Positions 41,932 to 50,639 of a DNA stretch of 64,000 bases are shown piece by piece. The stretch is from positions 682,001-746,000 of the forward strand of contig NZ_FQWL01000001.1 in assembly GCF_900129665.1 (NCBI RefSeq), written 5' to 3'. Made by a program: the position numbers and the translations under genes. Every line of letters begins with the position of its first letter. The first letter of the stretch is position 1. The notes under the pieces are model-generated. The model did no database searches and was not told the DNA's origin. It was given only the letters and a program-made list of their open reading frames with translations. This DNA comes from Flagellimonas flava. Its GTDB lineage: Bacteria; Bacteroidota; Bacteroidia; Flavobacteriales; Flavobacteriaceae.

Positions 41932-43106
41932 TAAAAAGGCCAATTACATATTCACTTATACCTTACATGGTGCTACCGCTACTTTTTTACGGTTGTATTG
42001 AGGAGTTTAGTGCAAAGTTTGTGGATTTTGAAAGTGCCTTGGTGATTAATGCCACTATTACGGATCAGTTAAAACAGCAGGAAATACAATTATCCAGAAC
42101 CTATAAGTTCAGTGATGAGGGCCCCGAAGGTGAACAGAACGCCCAGGTGTGGGTCACCTCGGCAGATGGAACTCGATTTGACTTTCAAGAGGGGGAAGCT
42201 GGAACGTATCGTTCAGAGATGGCATTCGCTGCCGTTCCCAACACCGATTACACCCTTTCCGTAACCACTCAAAATGGAAGGTCTTATACCTCAAACACCG
42301 CAAGATTGTCCGGTTCCACCCAATTGGACACCTTGTATGCCGAACGTATAACCTCGGATTTAGGTGAGGATGGAATGGCAATTGTTATTAGCAATTCTGG
42401 TGACCCTGAAAGTTCTGGATACTATCGCTACGAGTACGAAGAGACTTATAAAATTATAGCGCCTAGATTTGTGGGTCGGGATTTGGCGATAAACCCAGAT
42501 GGGGGTTGGTTGTTTCCAGAAAGGCCATTGGATGAAAAGGTTTGCTATACCACGGATTTATCGAGCCAAATTGTTTTGGCGGATACAGAAGATTTGGATG
42601 AAAATCGACTGGAGCGTTTGATGGTTAGGTTTATAAGTAGGGATAATTATATAATTTCACACAGGTATAGCGTTTTGGTGCGCCAATATGTGCAATCTTT
42701 CGAAGCGTATAACTTTTATGAGACCTTGAATAATTTTTCGGCTCAAGAAAGTCTTTTTTCGGAAACGCAGCCAGGATTTTTGGAAGGAAATGTATTTTCC
42801 CGGGACAACAAGGAGGAAAAGGTATTGGGGTTTTTTGATGTTTCCACAGTACATGAAAAGAGGATTTTCTTCAATTATGAGGATTTTTTTCCCGGCGAGC
42901 CACTTCCCCCATACGCGGACCCTTGCGGAACTTCAACTCCCCCTGAAGATAAATTATTTAATCAGGTAGATTTGAACTTGATAAAATATATAGATACGAA
43001 TCCAGAACCGGGACCATTTGCGGGACCTTATATTATTACGCCACGTATTTGCGGGGATTGTACGGTTTTGGGTATACCCGAAGTACCGGAATTTTGGACC
43101 GAATAA
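41928..43106 (+). CDS. DUF4249 lipoprotein, copy 6 of 6 (divergent, two Cys lost)
   Basis: 392 aa, lipobox LFYGC (C23). The domain order is as in the others (RTYKFSDEGPE, YIISHRYSVLVRQYVQS, LPPYADPC, terminal CGDC and PEFWTE). However, the first Cys of the central pair (GGWLFPERPL here, versus GGCAVLKVPN in copy 4) and the Cys about 18 residues after DPC are both missing. It ends the lipoprotein array with TAA instead of the ATGA used by the other five. Confidence 0.9.
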   Translation: MIKRPITYSLIPYMVLPLLFYGCIEEFSAKFVDFESALVINATITDQLKQQEIQLSRTYKFSDEGPEGEQNAQVWVTSADGTRFDFQEGEAGTYRSEMAFAAVPNTDYTLSVTTQNGRSYTSNTARLSGSTQLDTLYAERITSDLGEDGMAIVISNSGDPESSGYYRYEYEETYKIIAPRFVGRDLAINPDGGWLFPERPLDEKVCYTTDLSSQIVLADTEDLDENRLERLMVRFISRDNYIISHRYSVLVRQYVQSFEAYNFYETLNNFSAQESLFSETQPGFLEGNVFSRDNKEEKVLGFFDVSTVHEKRIFFNYEDFFPGEPLPPYADPCGTSTPPEDKLFNQVDLNLIKYIDTNPEPGPFAGPYIITPRICGDCTVLGIPEVPEFWTE

Positions 43107-43142
43107 AATTATTAATAACGCCTTGGCGATAATAGCTGATTT

Positions 43143-44906
43143 ATGAAAAATAGTATTTTAACCTTGTTCACTTGCCTAGCTTTTGGAATGACCGGTTTTG
43201 GTCAGTCCATGCAGTCAAACCTTGGCAATAAGATTCCGCAAGAGTCCGTTTATTTGCAGTTTAACCAGTCTTTATTGTTTTCTGGGGAACACCTACTATA
43301 TAAGGTGTACTGTTTGGATAAAAGTAGACGACAACTTACCCATATCAGTAAAATGGCCTACGTGTCCTTGGTGGATAAGAACGGGAACTCCGTTTTTACC
43401 CACAAGGTGCGACTTGAGAAAGGAGCGGGTTATGGTGATTTCTTTGTGCCAACTTCAATTACCACGGGAAGTTATAAGCTCATTGGCTATTCTGAATGGA
43501 TGAAGAATTTTGGAAAAGAAACCTTTTTTCAATCAGATGTAAAGATTATAAACCCCTACCAACCACTTCCTGCAGAGTATCTAGAGCAGGTGGTTGATTC
43601 TACCATGGAGACAACAAACTTAAACATTTCACAAGGTGTCCATCAAAATATACCAAAAGAGACTAATGGAAACGGAGTGCTTAAGGTTGATTTGGAAAAA
43701 AACGAACTTGACAAGAGAGAGAAGTTGACCATCACTTTTAGCACTGAAAATGAGAATTTCGCCAATGGTAATTATGGGCTTTCCGTTAGAAAATTGGACC
43801 AAATGGACGCTCCTTCTCAAATATCGGCTCAGGCTTTTTTCAAAGATTATGTGAACCGTGAAAGTACGGCCCAAGCTCCTAGTACCGTTCAAAATCTTCC
43901 CGAAATAAGAGGAGAAGTAATTTCAGGAACCATAGTAAACAAAGAAGGTGGGACACCTGTTGGTGAAGTAAAGATTTCGCTATCATTACCCGGAGAAGAT
44001 TATCTTTTCAATGTTGCCACTTCTGATGCCCAAGGAAGGTTCAGATTTGTGGTTGATCAAGAATATGACAATGTGACCGCGGCGCTCCAAGTTTTAGCTG
44101 AAGATTCAGGATCCTATGAGATTCGAATGGACGAGAACAAAGCGGCTTACCCTGGTGTACAAGTGGTCGAATTCAAACTTTCCAAAGAAATGGGAGCGTT
44201 GATCCTAGAAAAAAGTATTCAAAACCAAATTGAGAATGGATTCCGGGCTGTGAAGTCTGACTCGATAATTCCTGCCCAGCATGCCAAACCATTTTACCGA
44301 AACTATACGGAACATTATGATTTGGATGACTATACACGTTTCAATAGCATCCAGGAAACCATTGTAGAGGTAGTTGACCAAGTATCGGTAAGACGATTGG
44401 ACAATGGGGACCGCTGGTTTGAAATTAGACCCGAAGAAGGATTTACCGATTTGAACCTGAGACCAATGGTTTTTGTAGATGGCCTTTTTGTAAAGAGACA
44501 TGAGGAATTTATGGACTTCGGCGCCAAAAAAATAAAGTCGATTAGTTTTGCCAGAAATAAGGTGATTTTAGGGCAACAGGTATTCCAGGGAGTGCTCTCC
44601 TTTAAAACTATTGAAGGCGATTTTTATTCCAGTTTTTACACCCCGAATATTGTGAATGTGGACCTGTTCAAGCCTCAACCCAAGAAACAGTACTTTAATC
44701 AAACCTATACTGGAGACAATACAAATGACAGGGTTCCAGATTTTAGATATCAGCTTTTATGGGTTCCAAAATTAGATTTAGCCGATGGCTCCGAGGAGTT
44801 GGAATTGTTTACATCTGATGTCTCCGGGACTTATTTGTTGACCTTGGAAGGCTTTTCGGCAACCGGGAATCCGGTGTCCATCTCTCGGCAGTTTATGGTT
44901 AAATAA
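43143..44906 (+). CDS. Large secreted protein, MG2-like, end of TonB/DUF4249 operon
   Basis: 587 aa, signal peptide ending near GFGQ. The segment PQESVYLQFNQSLLFSGEHLLYKVY, followed by LVDKNGNSVFTHKVRLEKGAGYGDFFVP and TGSYKLIGYSEWM, resembles the macroglobulin MG2 beta-sandwich seen in Bacteroidetes TonB-associated proteins. A carboxypeptidase-regulatory-like domain follows (about 258-350; GEVISGTIVNKEGGTPVGEVKI in part). The C-terminal half is unassigned and ends with an all-beta segment (YLLTLEGFSATGNPVSISRQF). It is 36 bp after copy 6, so probably co-transcribed. Confidence 0.75.
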   Translation: MKNSILTLFTCLAFGMTGFGQSMQSNLGNKIPQESVYLQFNQSLLFSGEHLLYKVYCLDKSRRQLTHISKMAYVSLVDKNGNSVFTHKVRLEKGAGYGDFFVPTSITTGSYKLIGYSEWMKNFGKETFFQSDVKIINPYQPLPAEYLEQVVDSTMETTNLNISQGVHQNIPKETNGNGVLKVDLEKNELDKREKLTITFSTENENFANGNYGLSVRKLDQMDAPSQISAQAFFKDYVNRESTAQAPSTVQNLPEIRGEVISGTIVNKEGGTPVGEVKISLSLPGEDYLFNVATSDAQGRFRFVVDQEYDNVTAALQVLAEDSGSYEIRMDENKAAYPGVQVVEFKLSKEMGALILEKSIQNQIENGFRAVKSDSIIPAQHAKPFYRNYTEHYDLDDYTRFNSIQETIVEVVDQVSVRRLDNGDRWFEIRPEEGFTDLNLRPMVFVDGLFVKRHEEFMDFGAKKIKSISFARNKVILGQQVFQGVLSFKTIEGDFYSSFYTPNIVNVDLFKPQPKKQYFNQTYTGDNTNDRVPDFRYQLLWVPKLDLADGSEELELFTSDVSGTYLLTLEGFSATGNPVSISRQFMVK

Positions 44907-45051
44907 GTCTTCCATTCCTAATGGACTTTGCCAATCAACTAATGTGGTTATTAGATTAAATGGTATACTCGTCAATTCAAATGGGGTAACCATCAAATAG
45001 TGCACTTTTGTTTTCCGTGCAATTTTACTTTTAAGATTCTAAATGTAAAAG

Positions 45052-46587
45052 ATGCTCGTAAAAGTATATGGAAGTGCCGTATTTGGGGTGGAGGCCCAAA
45101 CCATTAGTGTAGAAGTCAACGTTGATCAAGGAATAGGGTATCATTTGGTGGGTCTCCCGGATAATGCCATAAAGGAGAGTAACTATCGGATTGCCGCGGC
45201 CTTGCAGAACAATGGATATAGAATTCCGGGTAAGAAAATTACCATAAACATGGCTCCTGCCGATCTTCGTAAAGAAGGTTCGGCCTATGATTTAACATTG
45301 GCTATCGGTATTCTATCGGCTTCAGGGCAGATGAAGTCCGAACATGTTGACAGGTATTTGATTATGGGTGAATTGTCCCTGGACGGAAAACTACAACCCA
45401 TAAAAGGGGCATTGCCCATCGCTTTACAAGCTAAGAAAGATGGGTTTACAGGATTTATTTTACCCAAGGTCAATGCAATGGAAGCCGCCGTTGTGGATAA
45501 GCTGGATGTGCATGGGGTGGAAAGCATAGAAGAGGTGATACATTTTTTTGACTTGGGAAAACCGCTGCCCAAGACCGCTATAGACCTGAAAGAACAATTC
45601 TATAAAAACCAGGATTTTCCAGACTTCGATTTTATGGATGTTAAGGGGCAAGAGAGTATAAAGCGTTGTATGGAAATTGCAGCGGCTGGAGGACATAATA
45701 TTATTTTAATAGGCCCTCCAGGTTCTGGAAAAACGATGTTGGCCAAACGATTACCATCTATTTTGCCCCCAATGACTCTTCAAGAAGCTTTGGAAACAAC
45801 CAAGATACATAGTGTAGTGGGGAAGGTCAAAAATGTTGGGCTCATGAACCAGCGACCTTTTAGGAATCCGCACCATACGATAAGTAGTGCTGCACTTGTA
45901 GGAGGGGGAAGTTATCCGCAACCAGGTGAAATTTCACTTTCGCACAATGGGGTACTGTTCCTAGATGAGCTTCCAGAGTTTGAACGGCGGGTGTTGGAAG
46001 TGATGAGACAGCCTATGGAAGATCGTGAAGTGACCATTGCGAGGGCACGGTTTACGGTTACCTACCCCAGTAGTTTTATGCTGGTGGCCAGTATGAACCC
46101 AAGTCCTAGCGGCTATTTCAATGACCCGGATGCCCCGGTGACTTCCTCCCCAATGGAGATGCAACGCTATTTGGGTAAGATATCAGGACCTCTCTTAGAC
46201 CGAATAGATATCCATATTGAGGTCTCTCCAGTTCCTTTCGATAAACTTTCCAATGAGTCGAAGGGAGAAACTAGTGCCGAGATCAGACAACGTGTGGTAA
46301 TGGCAAGGTTCATACAAACAGAACGCTTTGCTTCATTTGGACATGTTCACTATAATGCACAAATGAACACCAAGCAAATAAGAAAGTTTTGTGTTTTGGG
46401 CGAATCACAGAAAACGCTATTGAAAGGAGCTATGGAAAGATTGAACCTATCTGCCAGGGCATATGACCGAATTTTAAAGGTAGCAAGAAGCATCGCCGAC
46501 TTGGCAAATGAAACAGAAATTAACGAATCTCATATCAGTGAAGCCATCCAATATCGCAGTTTGGATAGAGAAGGGTGGTTGGGGTGA
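45052..46587 (+). CDS. comM: YifB/ComM-family Mg-chelatase-like AAA+ ATPase
   Basis: 511 aa. N-terminal ChlI-type domain (VYGSAVFGVEAQTISVEVNVDQGIGYHLVGLPD region), AAA+ core with Walker A GPPGSGKTM and Walker B LFLDELPEF, and the Mg-chelatase C-terminal domain. In naturally competent bacteria ComM is a hexameric branch-migration helicase that aids chromosomal integration of transformed DNA. Single gene, its stop 2 bp from a convergent GNAT gene. A TTTTG-N16-TACTTTTA promoter-like pair lies at about 45007-45035. Confidence 0.9.
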   Translation: MLVKVYGSAVFGVEAQTISVEVNVDQGIGYHLVGLPDNAIKESNYRIAAALQNNGYRIPGKKITINMAPADLRKEGSAYDLTLAIGILSASGQMKSEHVDRYLIMGELSLDGKLQPIKGALPIALQAKKDGFTGFILPKVNAMEAAVVDKLDVHGVESIEEVIHFFDLGKPLPKTAIDLKEQFYKNQDFPDFDFMDVKGQESIKRCMEIAAAGGHNIILIGPPGSGKTMLAKRLPSILPPMTLQEALETTKIHSVVGKVKNVGLMNQRPFRNPHHTISSAALVGGGSYPQPGEISLSHNGVLFLDELPEFERRVLEVMRQPMEDREVTIARARFTVTYPSSFMLVASMNPSPSGYFNDPDAPVTSSPMEMQRYLGKISGPLLDRIDIHIEVSPVPFDKLSNESKGETSAEIRQRVVMARFIQTERFASFGHVHYNAQMNTKQIRKFCVLGESQKTLLKGAMERLNLSARAYDRILKVARSIADLANETEINESHISEAIQYRSLDREGWLG

Positions 46588-46589
46588 TT

Positions 46590-47240
46590 TCAGTTTTTTT
46601 GAAAGTCCCTTAGCTTAAAGGTCCAATACTTTTTTCGGAACAACCCAAGGCAAAAGTATAACGAAACATTTTCAGCATTAAGTTTTTCCTTAAACTTTCT
46701 AGAAGAGTTATTGAAGTATTCTGTAACACTGAAGATTTTAGTTATACCCTCTGCTTTCAATAGTTCGTATGATCTGTGCCTTAACAAAGGAGCTAAATTA
46801 CGACCTCTGTAGTCGTTCATTGTATACATGTTAAGCAAGTAAGCTTCATCTTCATCAAGTTGAATTTTTTTATTGTTTATGATAATATCATTGTACTCAA
46901 TAAACATTAGGGCAGCTACTTTATCACCATCTTTGAAGGCAACACATTTTTGACCTCTTTTTATCCCTTTGACCATTTCGAATTTATTGGATCGCATTCG
47001 CAATGATCGCATAGCTTCTATATCTTTTACTCCAAGTATTTCAAAATTATATTGGGTTTCTTTATCACGAGATTCGGGAATCACATATTCAGCATGCCCT
47101 TCTTTTACCCAATAATATAAATCAATATCAATCCCGGTCCGGGTTAAAAGGTTGCGCAGACTGTAAAGCACCAAGCCGTTTTTAAACCTGTTTCTAATTA
47201 ACGATAGAGTGTAATTCCTATTCTGTTTTTCTAAACTCAC
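46590..47240 (-). CDS. GNAT-family N-acetyltransferase
   Basis: 216 aa. The acetyl-CoA-binding motif A is recognisable (LLNMYTMNDYRGRNLAPLLRH), followed by an SYELLKAEGITKIFSVTE helix-strand. The N-terminal 80 residues are not typical. More AT-rich than its neighbours. It is 1 bp downstream of the BKACE gene, suggesting a two-gene operon and action on an amine related to that pathway; this is inference. Confidence 0.7.
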   Translation of the reverse strand: MSLEKQNRNYTLSLIRNRFKNGLVLYSLRNLLTRTGIDIDLYYWVKEGHAEYVIPESRDKETQYNFEILGVKDIEAMRSLRMRSNKFEMVKGIKRGQKCVAFKDGDKVAALMFIEYNDIIINNKKIQLDEDEAYLLNMYTMNDYRGRNLAPLLRHRSYELLKAEGITKIFSVTEYFNNSSRKFKEKLNAENVSLYFCLGLFRKKYWTFKLRDFQKN

Positions 47241-47241
47241 A

Positions 47242-48108
47242 TTATCTTTTTAAACCATATGAACCATTTCCTGGAGCCATGTTCATTAAGGCCCTAAATT
47301 CTGAAGCTGGCATTATTTTCCTTTCATTGGCTTGTGCTATGGTATGGATTCTTTTTATTAAACTATTGTTTGAAGCCAATTTGGTGCGTTTGGTGTCGTA
47401 CCAGATATTATCTTCTATACCCACTCGAACTCCTCCGCCTATGGCTATTCCAATGGAATTCATTTTCAATTGGGCGTTTCCAATCCCTGCTAAACTCCAA
47501 AGTGATTTTTCTGGTAAATCGTTGATCATTATTCCAGCGTTTAACAGATTGGCTTGTGCACACGCAATATTGCCAAGAATAAGATTAAAATAATAGGGCG
47601 GCTTGATCAAGCCTTTTTTAGCCAAGTATTTTGCATAATTGATCATTCCTATATCAAAAGCCTCTAATTCAGGGATGATTCCATTTTCCAACATAGTTTT
47701 GGCAAGTTTTTGAATCATCTCCGGTGAGTTTGTGCTAGCGGTAGCGTTGAAATTGAGCGAACTCAGTGTCAGGCTACCCATATCAGGTTTAAGGGCGCCC
47801 TCAAGGAACAAAGGCTCTGAACGCTTTTCAAATTCAGAAAAATTGCGACCGCTGAGCGATACGCAAATCACCAACTCTGGATCATACTTTCTAATTCCTT
47901 CAATGATTTCACCATAGATTTCCTTCTTGTAGGTAGGTACGCCCGTTTGCGAATCTCGTGCATGTAAGTGCACCATTGTGATTCCCAATTCTGACGCTTC
48001 CAATACTTGATCAACGATTTCTGGAACGATAATAGGAACATGGGGGGTCATTTCCTTGGTGGGTATCATTCCAGTAGGTGTGAAATTTACGATAAGATTG
48101 TTTCCCAT
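47242..48108 (-). CDS. BKACE-family beta-keto acid cleavage enzyme (DUF849)
   Basis: 288 aa, usual family length. The zinc ligands sit in MVHLHARDSQTG (H47, H49). Other conserved parts are NFTPTGMIPTKEMTPHVP, GSLTLSSLNF and GIGNAQLKMNSIGIAIGGGVRVGIEDN. Members condense a beta-keto acid with acetyl-CoA; the founding member is the 3-keto-5-aminohexanoate cleavage enzyme of lysine fermentation. No lysine-fermentation genes are nearby, so the substrate is open. A -7-like TATATTTA is about 27 bp upstream on the minus strand. Confidence 0.85.
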   Translation of the reverse strand: MGNNLIVNFTPTGMIPTKEMTPHVPIIVPEIVDQVLEASELGITMVHLHARDSQTGVPTYKKEIYGEIIEGIRKYDPELVICVSLSGRNFSEFEKRSEPLFLEGALKPDMGSLTLSSLNFNATASTNSPEMIQKLAKTMLENGIIPELEAFDIGMINYAKYLAKKGLIKPPYYFNLILGNIACAQANLLNAGIMINDLPEKSLWSLAGIGNAQLKMNSIGIAIGGGVRVGIEDNIWYDTKRTKLASNNSLIKRIHTIAQANERKIMPASEFRALMNMAPGNGSYGLKR

Positions 48109-48412
48109 AATAATGACTCTGTTAAAACAGAAAATAAATATAACTCACAGAATATGGGTACGATAGAAAATCGGTTGGCTGTTGGTTTTATTGGATATAT
48201 GGCATATTTCTTATCGCTTAGACCCGGTCCGATATTGCAGTTTATGAACTGTTCTTGATAAGGAATCCTTTGAAATTTGAAGGAGTTTTCATGAATCCTC
48301 TAAAAAGTAACGGCTGAAATTATATTTATTTAAAATTTGAGTTAAAACTCTGATTTGTAGGTGTTAATGTGTTTTAAGCGAGTAAATTTGCACCCCTTTT
48401 TAACATACGGTT
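48109..48412. other. 304-bp divergent intergenic region
   Basis: Between the BKACE and cupin genes. It holds a CTGTT-AA-AACAG palindrome (48119-48130) near the BKACE start and the cupin promoter at its right end. A 34-codon hydrophobic frame (48154-48258) is present but has no support as a gene. I see no RNA gene or repeat. Confidence 0.5.
48383..48390 (+). promoter_or_regulatory. -7 element TAAATTTG of cupin gene
   Basis: A full TAnnTTTG match 22 bp before the ATG at 48413; a TTTG at 48354-48357 is a possible -33 element, though the 25-nt spacer is long. Confidence 0.55.
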
Positions 48413-48823
48413 ATGCAGTGCGTAGAATTGAATCCCGTGGGCAATTTTGACCCGTGGGAGCAAGAGAAGATAGATGAACTGTTACATAAAAACATTTCCC
48501 AGTCCCTTGGTGATAAGCTTGTATTTGAAAATGAGAATGTCAAATTATGGGACTTAAGATTGAATCCTGGAGAACGAATTCCCTTTAGAAAACATAATAC
48601 CAATTACAGTTGGGTCTGCGTCACCGGTGGCTTGGCCTTAACCCGTCATGGCAATGGTAAAATAGATATGCTCAAACTAGATCCGGGAGATACAGAATAC
48701 CGTGAACACAAGGGCAAGGACTATACCAACGACCTTGAGAATATTGGAGAGCATCCTATTGTGATCAATATTTTGGAGTACAAGGAAAGCCCTATAGGCC
48801 ACCAAGTGTTGTTTCCTAATTAG
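48413..48823 (+). CDS. Cupin-like small protein
   Basis: 136 aa single-domain beta-barrel candidate. LNPGERIPFRKHNTNYSWVCVTGG and KLDPGDTEYREHKG match the two cupin motifs loosely, with His/Glu residues that could bind a metal. The exact family and substrate are not identifiable. Its stop overlaps a convergent gene by 4 bp. Confidence 0.7.
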   Translation: MQCVELNPVGNFDPWEQEKIDELLHKNISQSLGDKLVFENENVKLWDLRLNPGERIPFRKHNTNYSWVCVTGGLALTRHGNGKIDMLKLDPGDTEYREHKGKDYTNDLENIGEHPIVINILEYKESPIGHQVLFPN

Positions 48824-49263
48824 ATAGCCTTAATATTCGCCTTTAATCCGTCTATGATTCCTAAAATATTTTGTACGGTATCTTTCAGGTAATACTTCAC
48901 GGCAAGATGCGGAATCCGTATGGTGGTAAACCCATTTTTAAAGGAATGCATGGCTTCTTCCAGGTCACTAATGGCCTGTTCGTGGGTAATCATATTGTAA
49001 TCCTTATCGATCTCAATATTAAGTTTCACTCTGGAAATAGCGATGTCCACAGATTTTTTTCCATCCCACCATTCCAACATAGGATGTGCGCCTGCTTCCT
49101 TTAAGGCATAAAAGAGATGAATCGCCTCAAGCGGTGTATTGTTGTTCAGTATGATTTTTTTGATAAGTCGGCTATGTCTTTCGCACAATTCAATGCCTAG
49201 TGATTCTAGAGATGCTTTGTGTTCGTCATGTCCGATGTCTTTACCACAATCCTTACATGTCAT
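48820..49263 (-). CDS. Zinc-ribbon protein with PD-(D/E)xK-like domain
   Basis: 147 aa. The N terminus has C3-x2-C6 and C27-x2-H30, a likely zinc-binding finger. The rest (about 60-140) resembles DUF559/Vsr-like nuclease folds: D73 in SVDIAI, E84 and D86 in LNIEIDKDYN, then a helix and the strand GFTTIRIPH. Nuclease activity is only a suggestion, since the motif is partial and no catalytic Lys is certain. It may otherwise be a regulatory or DNA-binding protein. Confidence 0.55.
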   Translation of the reverse strand: MTCKDCGKDIGHDEHKASLESLGIELCERHSRLIKKIILNNNTPLEAIHLFYALKEAGAHPMLEWWDGKKSVDIAISRVKLNIEIDKDYNMITHEQAISDLEEAMHSFKNGFTTIRIPHLAVKYYLKDTVQNILGIIDGLKANIKAI

Positions 49264-49358
49264 GAGTATTGGCTAAGTTTAGGTCAATTATTTGATTTGG
49301 GACTATTATAACTTTGCTATTTTCATATTCGTATAAAATATCGATGTACAACACCCCA

Positions 49359-49411
49359 TTTTTAGACGAAATGCATTTTTTTGGATGAAATGCAAGTTTT
49401 TAGGCAAAACA
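49359..49411. repeat. Three direct repeats at 19-bp spacing upstream of Nramp-pxpABC
   Basis: TTTTTAGACGAAATGCA (49359), TTTTTGGATGAAATGCA (49378; 15 of 17 identical) and a weaker TTTTTAGGCAAAACAGC (49397; 11 of 17) recur every 19 bp, ending about 32 bp before the transporter start. A near -7 box TTACTTTG follows immediately at 49412-49419. They look like iterated regulator sites. Confidence 0.5.
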
Positions 49412-49442
49412 GCTTACTTTGAACCTAACAAATTGAACCTAT

Positions 49443-50639
49443 ATGCTTAAAAGAATTGGCCCAGGAATTTTGGTGGCAGCTGCGTTTGTTGGCCCGGGAA
49501 CTATTACCGTATGTACCTTGGCCGGCGTAAACTTTGGCTACGCACTTCTATGGGCTGTATTACTTTCCGTAGGGGCTACCATTGTTCTTCAAGAAATGTC
49601 AGGACGTATTGGGGTGGTGACCCAAAGCGGATTGATGGATGTTGTCAGAAAAGAACTTAGAACGAAATGGATACGGACATCGGTAATCGTCATAGTGCTG
49701 TTTGCCATATTAATTGGCAATGCAGCATATGAAGCAGGTAACATTGGAGGGGCTACCTTGGGATTGGAGGGTTTGTTTGGTAAGAGAGCGATTTCTTCAT
49801 TCTACCCATTAATTATTGGAATTTTTGCCTTTATTCTGCTATGGTTCAGTGGGTACAAGGCCTTGGAAAAGATTTTTGCTGCTTTGGTCGGTGTAATGGG
49901 GATTTGCTTTTTACTGGCCGCGATATTGACCAAACCTCCAATTCTTGAAGTGCTTGAGGGTTTGTTGGTTCCGGGATTGCCCAATGGCAGTGTACTGACC
50001 GTGGTGGCATTGGTGGGAACTACGGTGGTTCCGTATAATCTGTTTTTACATGCTTCATTGGCCCAAGAAAAATGGAAATCGACACGCGAACTAAAGTCAG
50101 TAAGGTGGGATACCATAATATCTATTGGACTTGGTGGAATAGTGTCCATGGCTATTTTGATTGCTGCGGCTGCAGCTCCCATGGGCAAGGTTGGCAATGC
50201 CATGGACTTGGCCAAAGGTTTGGAACCTCTTTTTGGAAAGAGTGCAATTTTATTTATGGCTGTAGGATTAATAGCCGCAGGTATTACCTCTGCGATTACC
50301 GCTCCCTTAGCTGCCGCTTTTGTGGCCAGTAATTGTTTGGGTTGGAAAGGGGGAATGCAAGATAAGCGGTTCAGGTTCATTTGGACCATGGTACTGGCAC
50401 TTGGTGTTTTCTTTTTGTCGTTCAATATTAAACCGATTCAGATTATTCAGTTTGCACAGATTGCAAACGGGGTGCTTTTACCGGTAATGGCCATTTTATT
50501 ACTTTGGATCGTGAACCGAAAGTCTGTAATGGGCAAGCATCGTAACTCTGGAATTCAGAATGTTTTTGGACTCATCATTGTGCTTTTTTCTGTGTTTTTA
50601 GGGGTAAAAAGTATACTAAAGGTTATTGGATTGTTCTAA
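49443..50639 (+). CDS. Nramp-related transporter of the 5-oxoproline cluster
   Basis: 398 aa, about eleven membrane helices with Nramp fold signatures. The canonical TM1 metal motif DPGN reads GPGT (residues 17-20) and the TM6 MPH motif reads VPY (VVPYNLFLHAS), so the usual manganese/iron ligands are absent. It directly abuts pxpA (stop then ATG). Bacillus ycsG, also Nramp-like, sits in the equivalent pxp/kip cluster. It probably imports an organic substrate such as 5-oxoproline or works with that pathway; this is inference. Confidence 0.85.
   Translation: MLKRIGPGILVAAAFVGPGTITVCTLAGVNFGYALLWAVLLSVGATIVLQEMSGRIGVVTQSGLMDVVRKELRTKWIRTSVIVIVLFAILIGNAAYEAGNIGGATLGLEGLFGKRAISSFYPLIIGIFAFILLWFSGYKALEKIFAALVGVMGICFLLAAILTKPPILEVLEGLLVPGLPNGSVLTVVALVGTTVVPYNLFLHASLAQEKWKSTRELKSVRWDTIISIGLGGIVSMAILIAAAAAPMGKVGNAMDLAKGLEPLFGKSAILFMAVGLIAAGITSAITAPLAAAFVASNCLGWKGGMQDKRFRFIWTMVLALGVFFLSFNIKPIQIIQFAQIANGVLLPVMAILLLWIVNRKSVMGKHRNSGIQNVFGLIIVLFSVFLGVKSILKVIGLF

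Noticed and set aside
43107..43142. Terminator after the DUF4249 array
   Set aside because: The 36-bp gap has no T-run hairpin, so the MG2-like gene is treated as part of the operon.
48154..48258. 34-codon hydrophobic ORF in the BKACE/cupin intergenic region
   Set aside because: No promoter element close by, no family resemblance, and it overlaps nothing informative; could be chance.
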